A stretch of DNA of 64,000 nt from Amycolatopsis keratiniphila subsp. keratiniphila (GCF_001620365.2 NZ_LQMT02000023.1:267685-331684), one strand, 5' to 3'. Numbered from the stretch's first letter, positions 32,290 to 41,729 are shown. The notes: generated from the letters alone by a model not told the origin. Program-made: numbers and translations.

Positions 32290-34131
32290 TTACTTCTTCT
32301 TGCTGCCGGCGTCCTCAGTGGACAAAGCGGCGACGAAGGCCTCCTGCGGGACCTCGACCCGGCCGACGGTCTTCATCCGCTTCTTGCCTTCCTTCTGCTT
32401 TTCCAGCAGCTTGCGCTTACGCGAGATGTCACCGCCGTAACACTTCGCGAGCACGTCCTTGCGGATCGCGCGAATGGTCTCGCGGGCGATGATCCGCGAC
32501 CCGACGGCCGCCTGGATCGGCACCTCGAACTGCTGCCGCGGGATCAGCTCGCGCAGCCGTGTCGCCATCCGGTTTCCGTAGCCGTACGCGGCGTCCTTGT
32601 GCACGATCGCCGAGAAGGCGTCGACGGTCTCCCCCTGCAGCAGGATGTCGACCTTGACCAGATCGGCGATCTGGTCGCCGCCCTCTTCGTAGTCGAGCGA
32701 CGCGTAACCGCGCGTACGCGACTTCAGCGTGTCGAAGAAGTCGAAGATGATCTCCGCGAGCGGGATGTTGTAGCGCAGCTCGACGCGATCCTCGGAGAGG
32801 TAGTCCATCCCCAGCAGCGTGCCGCGCTTGGCCTGGCACAGCTCCATGATCGTGCCGACGAACTCCGACGGCGCCAGGATGCTCACCTTGGAAACCGGCT
32901 CGTGGACCTCGGAGATCTTCATCCCGGACGGCCAGTCCGAGGGGTTCGTCACCACGACCTCGCTCTTGTCCTCGAGCACGACGTTGTAGATGACGTTCGG
33001 CGCGGTGGAGATCAGGTCGAGGCCGAATTCGCGCTCGAGCCGGTCGCGCGTGATCTCCAGGTGCAGGAGGCCGAGGAAACCGCAGCGGAAGCCGAACCCG
33101 AGCGCCACCGAGGTTTCCGGCTCGTAGGCGAGCGCGGCGTCGTTGAGCTGGAGCTTGTCCAGTGCCTCACGCAGTTCGGGGTAGTCCGAACCGTCCACCG
33201 GGTAGAGGCCGGAGTAGACCATCGGCTTCGGCTCGCGGTAGCCCGCGAGCGGCTCCGACGCGCCCTTGCGCTCGGAGGTGACGGTGTCACCCACCTTCGA
33301 CTGGCGGACGTCCTTCACCCCGGTGATGAGGTACCCCACCTCGCCGACCCCGAGCCCCTTGCTGGCCTTGGGCTCCGGCGAGATGATCCCGACCTCGAGG
33401 AGTTCGTGGGTGGCGCCGGTGGACATCATCTTGATGCGCTCGCGCGGCGTGATCTTGCCGTCCACGACCCTGATGTAGGTCACGACGCCCCGGTAGGTGT
33501 CGTAAACCGAGTCGAAGATCATCGCGCGGGCCGGCGCGTCCGGGTCGCCGACCGGCGGCGGGACCTGCCGCACGCACTCGTCCAGCAGATCCGTCACGCC
33601 CATGCCGGTCTTCGCCGATACGCGGAGCACGTCGGAGGGTTCACAACCGATGATGTGCGCCAGCTCGGCCGCGTACTTGTCCGGGTCGGCCGACGGCAGG
33701 TCGATCTTGTTCAGCACCGGGATGATGTGCAGGTTCTTCTCGAGCGCCAGGTAGAGGTTCGCCAGCGTCTGCGCCTCGATCCCCTGTGCGGCGTCGACCA
33801 GCAGAATCGCCCCTTCACAGGCCTCCAAGGCCCGGGAGACCTCGTAGGTGAAGTCCACGTGGCCGGGGGTGTCGATCAGGTGCAGGACGTGGTCCTGGCC
33901 GTCGACCTTCCAGGGCAGGCGCACGTTCTGCGCCTTGATGGTGATCCCGCGTTCCCGTTCGATGTCCATGCGGTCGAGGTACTGAGCGCGCATGGCCCGC
34001 TCCTCGACCACGCCGGTGAGCTGCAGCATCCGGTCGGCCAGGGTCGACTTGCCGTGGTCGATGTGCGCGATGATGCAGAAGTTCCGGATGAGCTCCGGGG
34101 GCGTGAAGGTCGTGTCGGCGAACGTCGTCAA
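32290..34131 (-). CDS. lepA: Elongation factor 4 (LepA), ribosome back-translocase GTPase
   Basis: A 613-residue translational GTPase. The G1 motif AHIDHGKST, the DTPGHVDFTYEVSRALEACEGAILLVDA region, NKIDLPSADP and the C-terminal LepA-specific domain (GYGNRMATRLRELIPRQQFEVPIQAAVG) are complete. The start is TTG at 34131 with GAGGA 6-10 bases ahead; no ATG or GTG is nearby. It acts on paused ribosomes in family studies. Confidence 0.97.
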   Translation of the reverse strand: MTTFADTTFTPPELIRNFCIIAHIDHGKSTLADRMLQLTGVVEERAMRAQYLDRMDIERERGITIKAQNVRLPWKVDGQDHVLHLIDTPGHVDFTYEVSRALEACEGAILLVDAAQGIEAQTLANLYLALEKNLHIIPVLNKIDLPSADPDKYAAELAHIIGCEPSDVLRVSAKTGMGVTDLLDECVRQVPPPVGDPDAPARAMIFDSVYDTYRGVVTYIRVVDGKITPRERIKMMSTGATHELLEVGIISPEPKASKGLGVGEVGYLITGVKDVRQSKVGDTVTSERKGASEPLAGYREPKPMVYSGLYPVDGSDYPELREALDKLQLNDAALAYEPETSVALGFGFRCGFLGLLHLEITRDRLEREFGLDLISTAPNVIYNVVLEDKSEVVVTNPSDWPSGMKISEVHEPVSKVSILAPSEFVGTIMELCQAKRGTLLGMDYLSEDRVELRYNIPLAEIIFDFFDTLKSRTRGYASLDYEEGGDQIADLVKVDILLQGETVDAFSAIVHKDAAYGYGNRMATRLRELIPRQQFEVPIQAAVGSRIIARETIRAIRKDVLAKCYGGDISRKRKLLEKQKEGKKRMKTVGRVEVPQEAFVAALSTEDAGSKKK

Positions 34132-34244
34132 CGGGTTTCCTCGCGAAGGTCGGGGTGTGCCAGCTCTATGGTCCCATGCCGCTCCGGGTGCGAGTGGGGG
34201 TCATCCCCGATGCGGCCCGTGATGAGCTGTGGTGCCCTCGAAGT

Positions 34245-34832
34245 ATGAGTACTTCACTGTCCCAAATGCTCGACCGGACGTTCGGTCATCCCCGGGGACT
34301 GCTCGGCCGGTTCGGCGGGCGGGCGATGGCGCACGGCAATGCCGCCACCGAGCTTCGCGTCGTCGAGCTGGCGTCGATCGAGTCCGGCGAGACCGCCCTG
34401 GTCGTGGGCCCCGGCCCGGGCGTCGGGCTGCGGGCCACGGCCGAACGCGCGGGCCGGGCGATCGGGGTCGACCCCTCCCAGGAGATGCTTTCCCGCTCTC
34501 GCCGCCGTTGCGGTGACAAGGTGGAGCTGCGGCAGGGCACTGCGGACTCCACCGGTGAGCCCGACGACAGCGTCGACGTGGTCCTGAGCGTCAACAACGT
34601 GCAGCTGTGGGAAGACCGGGCGGCGGGGTTCGCCGAACTGTTCCGGGTGTTGCGTCCCGGTGGCAGGCTGCTGCTTTCCTCGCACGAGAAGTGGTTGCCG
34701 GTGTCCCGGCACGAGCTGGCCGACGAGGCGGCCGCCGCCGGCTTCGTCGACCTGCAGACCTGGACCTGGGACCCGCCGGGCTTCGGCGCGTCCCTCGCCG
34801 CTCAGCTGCGCGCGATCAAGCCCCTCGCCTAG
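34245..34832 (+). CDS. Class I SAM-dependent methyltransferase
   Basis: A 195-residue methyltransferase. The SAM-binding ETALVVGPGPGVGL (motif I) and AIGVDPSQEML (motif II) are followed by a FRVLRPGGRLLLSSHEK segment typical of UbiE-like enzymes. Substrate unknown. The ATG at 34245 was preferred to an earlier one at 34155 because the extra 30 residues do not match the family. Its stop overlaps the convergent VOC gene by 4 bases. Confidence 0.88.
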   Translation: MSTSLSQMLDRTFGHPRGLLGRFGGRAMAHGNAATELRVVELASIESGETALVVGPGPGVGLRATAERAGRAIGVDPSQEMLSRSRRRCGDKVELRQGTADSTGEPDDSVDVVLSVNNVQLWEDRAAGFAELFRVLRPGGRLLLSSHEKWLPVSRHELADEAAAAGFVDLQTWTWDPPGFGASLAAQLRAIKPLA

Positions 34833-35203
34833 CGCGGGTCAGTGCGCAGCGGGTGCTCACGCGGCACTTCGACCAGCACGATCCTGGTGCCGTCCGGGTC
34901 GGCGATCCACGCTTCGTCCAGCCCCCAGGGCTCACGCCGCGCCCCGCGAACCGGCTCCAAGCCCTTCCCCGCGAGCTCCTCGAGCGCCGCGGGCAGGTCC
35001 CGGACCTGGAGCCACAAGGCGACGTCAGGGGTCGGGCCGGTCTCTCCGGTACCGACGATCTCGATCGACCCGTTCCCGGCGAAGAACACCGTCCCGCCGG
35101 GGAACTCCTTGTCGATGGCCAGGCCCAGGGTGTCCCGATAGAACGCCGTCGACACGTCGAGGTCCTTCGGGTGGATCAGCACCCTGCTGCTCAGCACGTC
35201 CAT
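34829..35203 (-). CDS. VOC-superfamily protein
   Basis: A 124-residue glyoxalase-fold protein. SSRVLIHPKDLDVSTAFYRDTLGLAIDKEF starts the first module, and DEAWIADPDGTRIVLVEVP ends the second with the family's terminal Glu ligand. The specific activity is unknown. It overlaps the methyltransferase gene tail-to-tail. The DMT-family transporter gene lies 23 bases upstream on the same strand. Confidence 0.88.
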   Translation of the reverse strand: MDVLSSRVLIHPKDLDVSTAFYRDTLGLAIDKEFPGGTVFFAGNGSIEIVGTGETGPTPDVALWLQVRDLPAALEELAGKGLEPVRGARREPWGLDEAWIADPDGTRIVLVEVPREHPLRTDPR

Positions 35204-35226
35204 GGCTCAATCCCTACCGGATGGGT

Positions 35227-36105
35227 TCAGGCCATCGCAATCGCGGCGATACCCGCCAGCACCACCACCGACCCGGCCAGCCGCCGGACGGCGTTCGCCT
35301 CCCCGAGGACCAGCCAGGCGGCGATGCCGCCCAAGACGATGCTCAGTTCCCTCGCGGGCGCGACGAGGCTCACCGGGGCGATCTGGAGGGCGTAGAGCAC
35401 CAGCAGGTAGGCGACCGGCGAGAGCACGCCGACGATGACGACCTCACGCTTGTGCTCGCGCCAGAGCCACGCGACCTCCTCGCGATCCTTCAGCGCGTAC
35501 GGCGCCATGAGCAGGCTCTGCACGATCGCGCCGGTTCCGAAGTACACGATCGGCGGGACACCGAGACCGGTGACCGAATGCGCGTCCCACAGGGTGTAGG
35601 CGGCGATCGTGAGGCCGGTCAGCAGGCCGTAGACCAGACCTTTGCGGCGAGCGACACGCTCGGCGGCGCCGACGTGGGCCGGTGCTCGTCCGGTCCCGAT
35701 CACCAGCACCCCGGCGATCACGAGGAAGGCGCCCACCAGGCCGAGGATCCCCGGCCGCTCGCCGAGCAGCACGACTGCGGCGAGCACCGAGATCAGCGGC
35801 CCGGTCCCGCGGGCGACGGGATAGACGACGGACAGGTCGCCGACGGCGTACCCCCGCTGGAGGACGACGCCGTAGGTGACATGGAACACCGCGGTGACCA
35901 CGGCGGCGAACAGCCAGGTCCACTGTGGACGTTGTGGTTCCACGGCCAGCGAGACCGCCATGACCGGGACGAGCAGGATCGCGGAAAGGCTGTAGTAAGC
36001 CCAGACGAACCGGGCCCCGCCACGGCGGATCCGTTTGGCGGCGAGGTTCCAGCCCGCGTGGATGACGGCGGCGATGACGACGAAGGACAGAGCGGTGGCG
36101 TTCAC
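35227..36105 (-). CDS. EamA/DMT-superfamily transporter
   Basis: A membrane protein with 10 helices in two EamA repeats (first repeat begins FVVIAAVIHAGWNLAAKRIRRGG; SVVYPVARGTGPLISVLAAVVLLGER is the typical end of a repeat). Drug or metabolite export is the general family role. I chose the GTG at 36105, which is followed at once by the first helix and preceded by AAAGG. An in-frame ATG at 36132 lies inside a palindrome and would add 9 residues. Confidence 0.85.
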   Translation of the reverse strand: MNATALSFVVIAAVIHAGWNLAAKRIRRGGARFVWAYYSLSAILLVPVMAVSLAVEPQRPQWTWLFAAVVTAVFHVTYGVVLQRGYAVGDLSVVYPVARGTGPLISVLAAVVLLGERPGILGLVGAFLVIAGVLVIGTGRAPAHVGAAERVARRKGLVYGLLTGLTIAAYTLWDAHSVTGLGVPPIVYFGTGAIVQSLLMAPYALKDREEVAWLWREHKREVVIVGVLSPVAYLLVLYALQIAPVSLVAPARELSIVLGGIAAWLVLGEANAVRRLAGSVVVLAGIAAIAMA

Positions 36106-36463
36106 AGCGGACCTTTCACGTTTTCCGCGCATGCGGAAAACCGGGTCCTCCAGGCTTTTGTCCCGTCAGATGAACGGCGGTGCTTCCGGCTCCGCCGATG
36201 GTGCCGCTCGGACCTGTCCCGTCTGCCCTGATTGTGTGTTTTCGCTGGCCGGGCAGGCGGCGGAACCCTAGGCACTACGATCTTCACCGTACCGCAAGCA
36301 CCCTCCCGAGGCTGCCGCGAGCCGCGCCGGGACGGCTGTTAAGCTTGCCTTTCACCGTCGTGTGGCATTCCGTCATGGAGGAAACCCGCGCCGCTCCACG
36401 AGCGCGCAGGGCCGGTCACAGCGCGGCGGTGAAACCACCGAGAGATTCAAGAGGAGCGCCCCC
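36106..36463. other. Intergenic region between the DMT transporter and rpsT
   Basis: This 358-base gap holds the divergent promoters of the transporter and rpsT. Visible items are a 22-base inverted repeat at 36120-36141, the sequence TTAAGCT near 36340 that may be part of the rpsT promoter, and GAGGAG at 36451-36456, the rpsT ribosome-binding site. No gene was found in it. Confidence 0.5.
36120..36141. promoter_or_regulatory. Inverted repeat upstream of the DMT transporter gene
   Basis: GTTTTCCGC and GCGGAAAAC flank GCAT, giving 9-base perfect arms, 15 bases upstream of the chosen GTG. It could be a repressor operator or a 5'-UTR hairpin. Confidence 0.4.
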
Positions 36464-36724
36464 GTGGCCAACATCAAGTCGCAGATCAAGCGCATCACCA
36501 CCAACGAGAAGGCGCGTCAGCGCAACCAGGCGATCCGGTCCTCGGTGAAGACCGCGATCCGCAAGTTCCGCGAGGCCGCCGACGCCGGCGACAAGGCCAA
36601 GGCCCTGGAGCTGCAGAAGGACGCGGCGAAGAAGCTGGACAAGGCCGTGACCAAGGGCGTCATCCACGCCAACCAGGCCGCCAACAAGAAGTCCGCGCTC
36701 GCGAAGCGCGCGAACTCTCTCTGA
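36464..36724 (+). CDS. rpsT: 30S ribosomal protein S20
   Basis: An 86-residue basic helical protein (VANIKSQIKRITTNEKARQR at the start, KKSALAKRANSL at the end), which is the standard S20 sequence and length. It binds 16S rRNA early in 30S assembly. The GTG start follows GAGGAG at 36451-36456. It is convergent with holA, an arrangement also found in mycobacteria, and a very strong terminator separates them. Confidence 0.97.
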   Translation: MANIKSQIKRITTNEKARQRNQAIRSSVKTAIRKFREAADAGDKAKALELQKDAAKKLDKAVTKGVIHANQAANKKSALAKRANSL

Positions 36725-36732
36725 TCGGCTTT

Positions 36733-36769
36733 CGAAGGGCCCCGGCGACTCGGTCGCCGGGGCCCTTCG
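36733..36769. terminator. Bidirectional terminator between rpsT and holA
   Basis: 17-base perfect arms (CGAAGGGCCCCGGCGAC and GTCGCCGGGGCCCTTCG) around a 3-base loop lie between the convergent stop codons. Confidence 0.85.
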
Positions 36770-36775
36770 CCGTTC

Positions 36776-37759
36776 TCAGCGGCTTGTGCCGTGGGCGTCG
36801 ACGACCTCCAGGACGGCACGCTCCAAGGCGTACTCCGGGTTGGCCGCGACTCCTTTGACCTCGGCGTTGAGCCGGGCGACCACCCTCATCGCAGTGGCCA
36901 GACCATCCTGCCCCCAGCCGCGGGCCTGTCCTTGCGCCTTGCGCACCTTCCAGGGCGGCATCCCCAGCTCGCCCGCCATCTGGTTCGGGTTCCCGCGACC
37001 GGCGCCGGACACCCGCGCGATCGTCCGGACGGCGTCGGCGAGCGCGTCCGCGACCAGGACGTGCGGTACGCCCAGCTGCATCGCCCAGCGAAGCGACTCC
37101 AGCGCCGCCGCCTTGTCACCGGCGACGGCCTTCTCGGCGACGGCGAAACCGTTCACGTCCGCGCGGCCACGGTGGTAGCGCCGGACGGCCTGCTCGTCGA
37201 CCGCCCCGCCGGCGTCCGCGACGAGCTGCGTCGCCGCCGACGACAGCTCGCGCAGATCGGAGCCGACGGCGTCGATCAACGCGAGCACGGCCGCACCGTC
37301 GATCTTACCGCCGACCCGCCGGACCTCGTTGCGGACAAAGGATTCCCGCTCGGCGGCCTTGGTCAGCTTCGGGCACTCGACGACCTCCGCACCCGCCTTC
37401 TTCAAGGCGGCTGGAAGCCCTTTCGCGGCCTTGCTCCGGCCGCCTCCGCTGTGCACGACGACGAGCACGATGCCGTCGGCGGGCGCCTTGACGTAGGCCA
37501 TCACCCCGTCGGCGAGCTCCTGCGAGATGTCGTGCGCGGATTCGAGGACGATCACCCGGCCCTCGGCGAACAGCGAGGGGCTGACCATTTCCGCGAGCGC
37601 CGGGACTGTGAGGTCCGACACCCGGATCCGGGTGAGATCCGCCGTCGGATCGGCCGCTTTGGCCGCGTCCGAAGCGCTGCGGACCGCTCGTTCGATCAGC
37701 AGCTCTTCCTCACCGAGAACCAGGACCAGCGGCGATGGGGCGGAAGCTTGCGTCGTCAC
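36776..37759 (-). CDS. holA: DNA polymerase III subunit delta
   Basis: A 327-residue clamp-loader subunit. It begins TTQASAPSPLVLVLGEEELLIERAV, where the conserved GEEELLIERA helix contacts the sliding clamp, and ends with the delta C-terminal domain (GMPPWKVRKAQGQARGWGQDGL). It helps load the beta clamp at the replication fork. The GTG at 37759 was chosen because the upstream residues of the longer frame are not family-like. Convergent with rpsT as in mycobacteria. Confidence 0.93.
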   Translation of the reverse strand: MTTQASAPSPLVLVLGEEELLIERAVRSASDAAKAADPTADLTRIRVSDLTVPALAEMVSPSLFAEGRVIVLESAHDISQELADGVMAYVKAPADGIVLVVVHSGGGRSKAAKGLPAALKKAGAEVVECPKLTKAAERESFVRNEVRRVGGKIDGAAVLALIDAVGSDLRELSSAATQLVADAGGAVDEQAVRRYHRGRADVNGFAVAEKAVAGDKAAALESLRWAMQLGVPHVLVADALADAVRTIARVSGAGRGNPNQMAGELGMPPWKVRKAQGQARGWGQDGLATAMRVVARLNAEVKGVAANPEYALERAVLEVVDAHGTSR

Positions 37760-37896
37760 GGTGACGATCCTGCCACTCCTCCTCTCGTGTGCTTTGTCCG
37801 GTGATGTGTTCCGGGCACGGTGGCCCCACCGGAGCCTCATGTCGTACGGTGTTGGCGAGGCGACGCGATGACGCGCGTGCCGACAATCGAATACCG

Positions 37897-38025
37897 CTCA
37901 TCCAGAGGGGCAGAGGGAACGGCCCGATGAAGCCCCGGCAACCGGCGTCAGCCTGTCATCCCGCGATCGCGGGGTAGCTGACGAACACGGTGCCAATTCC
38001 GGCCCGCCACGGCGGGGCAGATGAG
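37897..38025 (+). ncRNA. SAM-I (S-box) riboswitch upstream of thrC
   Basis: The outer stem P1 is CTCATC (37897-37902) with GATGAG (38020-38025). Between them are the conserved SAM-I core AGAGGGAACGGCCCGATGAA, GCCCCGGCAACC, and the P4-side GGTGCCAATTCC at 37988-38000. The P3 region has a GC-rich hairpin CCCGCGATCGCGGG. The 3' strand of P1 overlaps the start of the thrC ribosome-binding run GAGGAAAGG (38023-38031), so SAM binding may act on translation. Confidence 0.9.
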
Positions 38026-38040
38026 GAAAGGAACCTCGCG

Positions 38041-39306
38041 ATGACCGCAACCCTCGGCACGACCTCCACCACCAAGACCCCGGATCTCGGACCGGCCGTC
38101 GAACTGGTGTCGAAGGAAGAGGGACATCGGCAGCCGCTCGCCCCCGAATTCGTTTCCGCCGAGGACTTCTCGCCGCTCGAGGTCGCCTACGACTTCGGCC
38201 GTGTGCGCCGCGAGGACATCGAAGCCGGGCCGAAGAACATCTGGCGCTACAAGAAGCTCCTTCCCGTTCCGTCGAACGTCGAAGAGATCCCCAACACCGA
38301 ACCCGGCGCCACCCGGCTCATCCAGGCAGACAGGCTCGCAAAAGCCTTGGGCGTCAAGAAGGTCTGGGTCAAGGACGACACCGGGAACCCCACGCACTCG
38401 TTCAAGGACCGCGTGGTCGCCGTCGCGCTGGCCGCCGCACGCGAATTCGGGTTCGACGTGCTGGCCTGTCCGTCGACCGGCAACCTGGCCAACGCCGTCG
38501 CCGCCGCGGCGGCCCGCGCGGGCTGGCGGTCGGTCGTCCTGATCCCGAAGACCCTCGAACGCGCCAAGATCCTCACCACCGCCGTGTACGACGGAGACCT
38601 GATCGCGGTCGACGGCAACTACGACGATGTGAACCGGCTCGCCACCCAGCTCGCCGCCGAGCAGGAGAGCTGGGCGTTCGTGAACGTGAACGTCCGGCCC
38701 TACTACTCGGAAGGCTCCAAGACGCTGGCCTTCGAGGTCGCCGAACAGCTCGGCTGGCGGCTCCCCTCCCAGATCGTGGTGCCGATCGCCTCCGGTTCCC
38801 AGCTCACCAAGGTGGACAAGGGTTTCCGCGAGTTCGGCCAGCTCGGCCTCGTCGACGAGACGCCGTACAAGGTGTTCGGCGCGCAGGCCACCGGCTGCTC
38901 CCCCGTCTCGGCGGCCTTCCGCGCCGGCCACGACGTCGTCCAGCCGGTCAAGCCGGACACGATCGCCCGGTCGCTGGCGATCGGGAACCCGGCCGACGGC
39001 CCCTACGTGCTCGACGTGGTCAACCGCACCGGCGGTGCGATCGAAGACGTCACCGACGAAGAGGTCGTCGAGGGCATCCGGCTGCTCGCCCGCACCGAAG
39101 GCATCTTCACCGAGACCGCGGGCGGCGTCACCGTCGCGACGGCCAAGAAGCTCATCGAGACCGGCAAGCTCAACCCGGACGAGGAGATCGTCCTGCTGAT
39201 CACCGGTGACGGCCTCAAGACCCTCGACGCCGTCGAGGACAAGATCGGCCCGAAGGCCACCGTCAGCGCCTCGGCCGACGCGGTCCGCGAAGCTCTGGGT
39301 ATCTGA
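38041..39306 (+). CDS. thrC: Threonine synthase
   Basis: A 421-residue PLP enzyme that converts O-phosphohomoserine to threonine. The cofactor lysine is K122 in NPTHSFKDRVV. Later blocks (DVLACPSTGNLANAVAAAAAR, VVPIASGSQLTKVDKGFREF) match the longer threonine synthases. The ATG at 38041 follows GAGGAAAGG. A SAM-I riboswitch occupies the leader, which couples this branch-point enzyme to methionine/SAM status. A terminator hairpin overlaps the region just after the stop. Confidence 0.94.
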   Translation: MTATLGTTSTTKTPDLGPAVELVSKEEGHRQPLAPEFVSAEDFSPLEVAYDFGRVRREDIEAGPKNIWRYKKLLPVPSNVEEIPNTEPGATRLIQADRLAKALGVKKVWVKDDTGNPTHSFKDRVVAVALAAAREFGFDVLACPSTGNLANAVAAAAARAGWRSVVLIPKTLERAKILTTAVYDGDLIAVDGNYDDVNRLATQLAAEQESWAFVNVNVRPYYSEGSKTLAFEVAEQLGWRLPSQIVVPIASGSQLTKVDKGFREFGQLGLVDETPYKVFGAQATGCSPVSAAFRAGHDVVQPVKPDTIARSLAIGNPADGPYVLDVVNRTGGAIEDVTDEEVVEGIRLLARTEGIFTETAGGVTVATAKKLIETGKLNPDEEIVLLITGDGLKTLDAVEDKIGPKATVSASADAVREALGI

Positions 39307-39314
39307 GTTCCCGA

Positions 39315-39342
39315 CGGCCCGCCTCAGGAACGAGGCGGGCCG
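39315..39342. terminator. Terminator hairpin between thrC and comEC
   Basis: Arms CGGCCCGCCTC and GAGGCGGGCCG (11 bases, perfect) with a 6-base loop follow the thrC stop and overlap the 3' end of the convergent comEC gene. Confidence 0.75.
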
Positions 39343-41729
39343 CGGGGCTCACCCCGGCGTACCAGGGCGAGGCCTCGCCCGTCGGCGATGACAGCGGTGT
39401 CGCCGTCCGTGTCCGTCCTTGCGACCGACGCGCCGACCGCCACCAGATTGTCCAAAGTGGACTTGTTCGGATGACCGTAGGTGTTTCCGGCACCGACACT
39501 CACCAAAGCGGCCCGTGGCGCGACGGCGTTGAGGAAATCCGGTGCCGTGTAACGGCTTCCGTGGTGCGGGACCTTCAGGATGTCGGCACGCAGGTCTGCT
39601 CCCTCGGCCATCAGGTCGGCCTGTGCGGCGAGCTCGATGTCGCCGGTCAGCAGCAGTCGGCCCGCCGGGGTCCCGGCGCGCAGGACGACCGAACCGTTGT
39701 TGATCACCGTTCCGTCCTGTTCACGGACCGAGCGCCGGGTGACATAACGCGGCCCCAGTACGTCGAGTGACAACGCCTGCCACTCCAGGCGTTGGCCGAT
39801 CTCCAGCTCCAGCAAGGGAATCCCGCGGCGCGCCGTCTCGTCGGCGACCTGCTGCCACGCCCAGGCCGGAGCCCGGCCAGGCCCGACGGCGACCGCTCCG
39901 ACCGACCGGCCCTCGAAGACGGACTCGAGACCGCCGATGTGGTCGGCGTGCAGATGACTCAGCACGATCAGCGGCACGCGGTCCACGCCGAGCCTGCTCA
40001 GGCATTCGTCCACCGGTCCCGGTTCCGGCCCCGTGTCGACCAGGACCGCCCTCCCCGGCTCACCCGTGGCGAGGACGACGGCATCGCCCTGTCCGACGTC
40101 GCAGGCGACGGCATTCCACGCCGACGGCGGCCATGCCGGCGCCAGCACTCGCACCGGCACGAAGACGACCAGCCCGGTGGCCAACGCGACCGCAAGCAGG
40201 ATCCTGCCGTGCCGCAACCGGACGACCGCGAGCAGAACGGCGAGCAGCCCTGCCGCCAATAGCCCACCCCACCAGCCATCCGGCCAGTCCACGACCGCTC
40301 CCGGCGCCCGGGCGCCGTGGCGGGCCACGGTGATGAGCCAGCTCGCCTCGGGTTCGGTCAGGCGGACGAGCAGTCTGCCCGCCGACGGCCACCATGGCCC
40401 GACGACGGTGGCGAGCACGCCGAACACGGTGGCCGGGGCGACCACCGGCGCGGCGAGCACGTTGGTCAGCACCGAGACGAGACTGACCGATCCCGCCATG
40501 CCCGCGATGACCGGCGCCGTCATCACGAACGCGGCCAGCGGGATGGCCAGCCCCTCGGCATAGCCGGCCGGGACGCCGCGTCCGACCAGCCAGTCCGCCC
40601 ACCTCGGCGCCAGCAGTACGAGCCCGGCCGTGGCGAGCACCGAAAGCGCGAACCCGAAGTCGGCGGCCATCGCGGGATCGGCCACCACCAGCCCGGCCAC
40701 CGCGAACGCCAGCGCGGGCAGCGCCGAACCCCGGCGCCCCAGTGCCAGCGCCAGCAGCCCGACCGCCCCCATCACCCCGGCGCGGAGCACGCTGGGCGCG
40801 GGCCCGGCGAGGACCACGAACCCGGCGAGCCCCGCGGCGGCCGCGGCGGCGGAAGTCCGCGGCCCGACCCGGAGCACTCGCAGCAGGAGCAGGATCGAGC
40901 CGCAGACGATCGCCACGTTCCCACCGCTCACGGCCATCAGGTGGGACATGCCGGAGTCGGTGAACTCGTGTTCCACCCTCGGGGAGAGGGTGCTCGTGTC
41001 CCCCACGACCAGTCCGGGCACGAGACCGGCTTCCTCCTCTGGGAGGACGGTGCACAGATCCCGGAGCCCGGTGCGCAGCGATTCCGCGGCTCGCTGCCAC
41101 CAGGGCGCCGGCCCGACGGCCGAGGGCGGGCCTCGCACCGAGAGGACCGCGACCGTCAGTTCGGCCCCCTTCGCCGGCGCGAGCCTCCCGGAGGCGGTGA
41201 CCTGCTGCCCGGGCAGCAGGTCCGTCCACCCCTCGGCGGGAGCGAGCAGGAGGATCCGGCCTGCCGAATCCACCACCCGCTCACCCGCCACCGCAGTGTC
41301 CACCGTCGCGGCGATGACCACCAGGCGGGTGCCCGCCCGGCGATCGGCGTATCCGGCACCGCGGACCGGACGTGGCCGCTCGGTGACCATCACCGTCGTG
41401 GTGGCGTCGATCCCCCGTGCGGCGGCGGCACGGAGGTCGTCGTGCTCGGCGGCCCGGATCCGCAGCGCCACCGGACCGGCGGTGAGCACGCCGACGACCG
41501 CCAGGGCACCCAGGCCCGCGACCCACCGGGACGCCGTCCGGCGGGCACGGACACCGGCGATGATCGCGAGCACCACGGCGGCCGCACCGCAGAGCATCGT
41601 GATCCACCAGCCGGCGAGAAGTCCGGAAAGTGTGCCGAGCCAGGCCGTCGCCGCGGCCGGTAACAGCCGCAGGTCTTGACCCCGCCACGACGCGGTGTCC
41701 ACTTCGGACGGATCGGCGGACGGGTTCAT
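39324..41729 (-). CDS. comEC: ComEC/Rec2-family DNA uptake channel protein
   Basis: An 801-residue polytopic membrane protein with three parts in order: a N-terminal membrane/OB-fold region, the Competence domain (GLVPGLVVGDTSTLSPRVEHEF, HLMAVSGGNVAIV), and a C-terminal metallo-beta-lactamase-like domain with SHLHADHIGG. It is the channel for single-stranded DNA in competent bacteria; its function in actinobacteria is unproven. It is coupled to comEA by an ATGA overlap. Confidence 0.93.
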   Translation of the reverse strand: MNPSADPSEVDTASWRGQDLRLLPAAATAWLGTLSGLLAGWWITMLCGAAAVVLAIIAGVRARRTASRWVAGLGALAVVGVLTAGPVALRIRAAEHDDLRAAAARGIDATTTVMVTERPRPVRGAGYADRRAGTRLVVIAATVDTAVAGERVVDSAGRILLLAPAEGWTDLLPGQQVTASGRLAPAKGAELTVAVLSVRGPPSAVGPAPWWQRAAESLRTGLRDLCTVLPEEEAGLVPGLVVGDTSTLSPRVEHEFTDSGMSHLMAVSGGNVAIVCGSILLLLRVLRVGPRTSAAAAAAGLAGFVVLAGPAPSVLRAGVMGAVGLLALALGRRGSALPALAFAVAGLVVADPAMAADFGFALSVLATAGLVLLAPRWADWLVGRGVPAGYAEGLAIPLAAFVMTAPVIAGMAGSVSLVSVLTNVLAAPVVAPATVFGVLATVVGPWWPSAGRLLVRLTEPEASWLITVARHGARAPGAVVDWPDGWWGGLLAAGLLAVLLAVVRLRHGRILLAVALATGLVVFVPVRVLAPAWPPSAWNAVACDVGQGDAVVLATGEPGRAVLVDTGPEPGPVDECLSRLGVDRVPLIVLSHLHADHIGGLESVFEGRSVGAVAVGPGRAPAWAWQQVADETARRGIPLLELEIGQRLEWQALSLDVLGPRYVTRRSVREQDGTVINNGSVVLRAGTPAGRLLLTGDIELAAQADLMAEGADLRADILKVPHHGSRYTAPDFLNAVAPRAALVSVGAGNTYGHPNKSTLDNLVAVGASVARTDTDGDTAVIADGRGLALVRRGEPRGPPRS

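Noticed and set aside
36362..36463. 34-residue N-terminal extension of S20
   Set aside because: S20 normally begins at VANIKSQIKR; GAGGAG stands correctly before the GTG at 36464.
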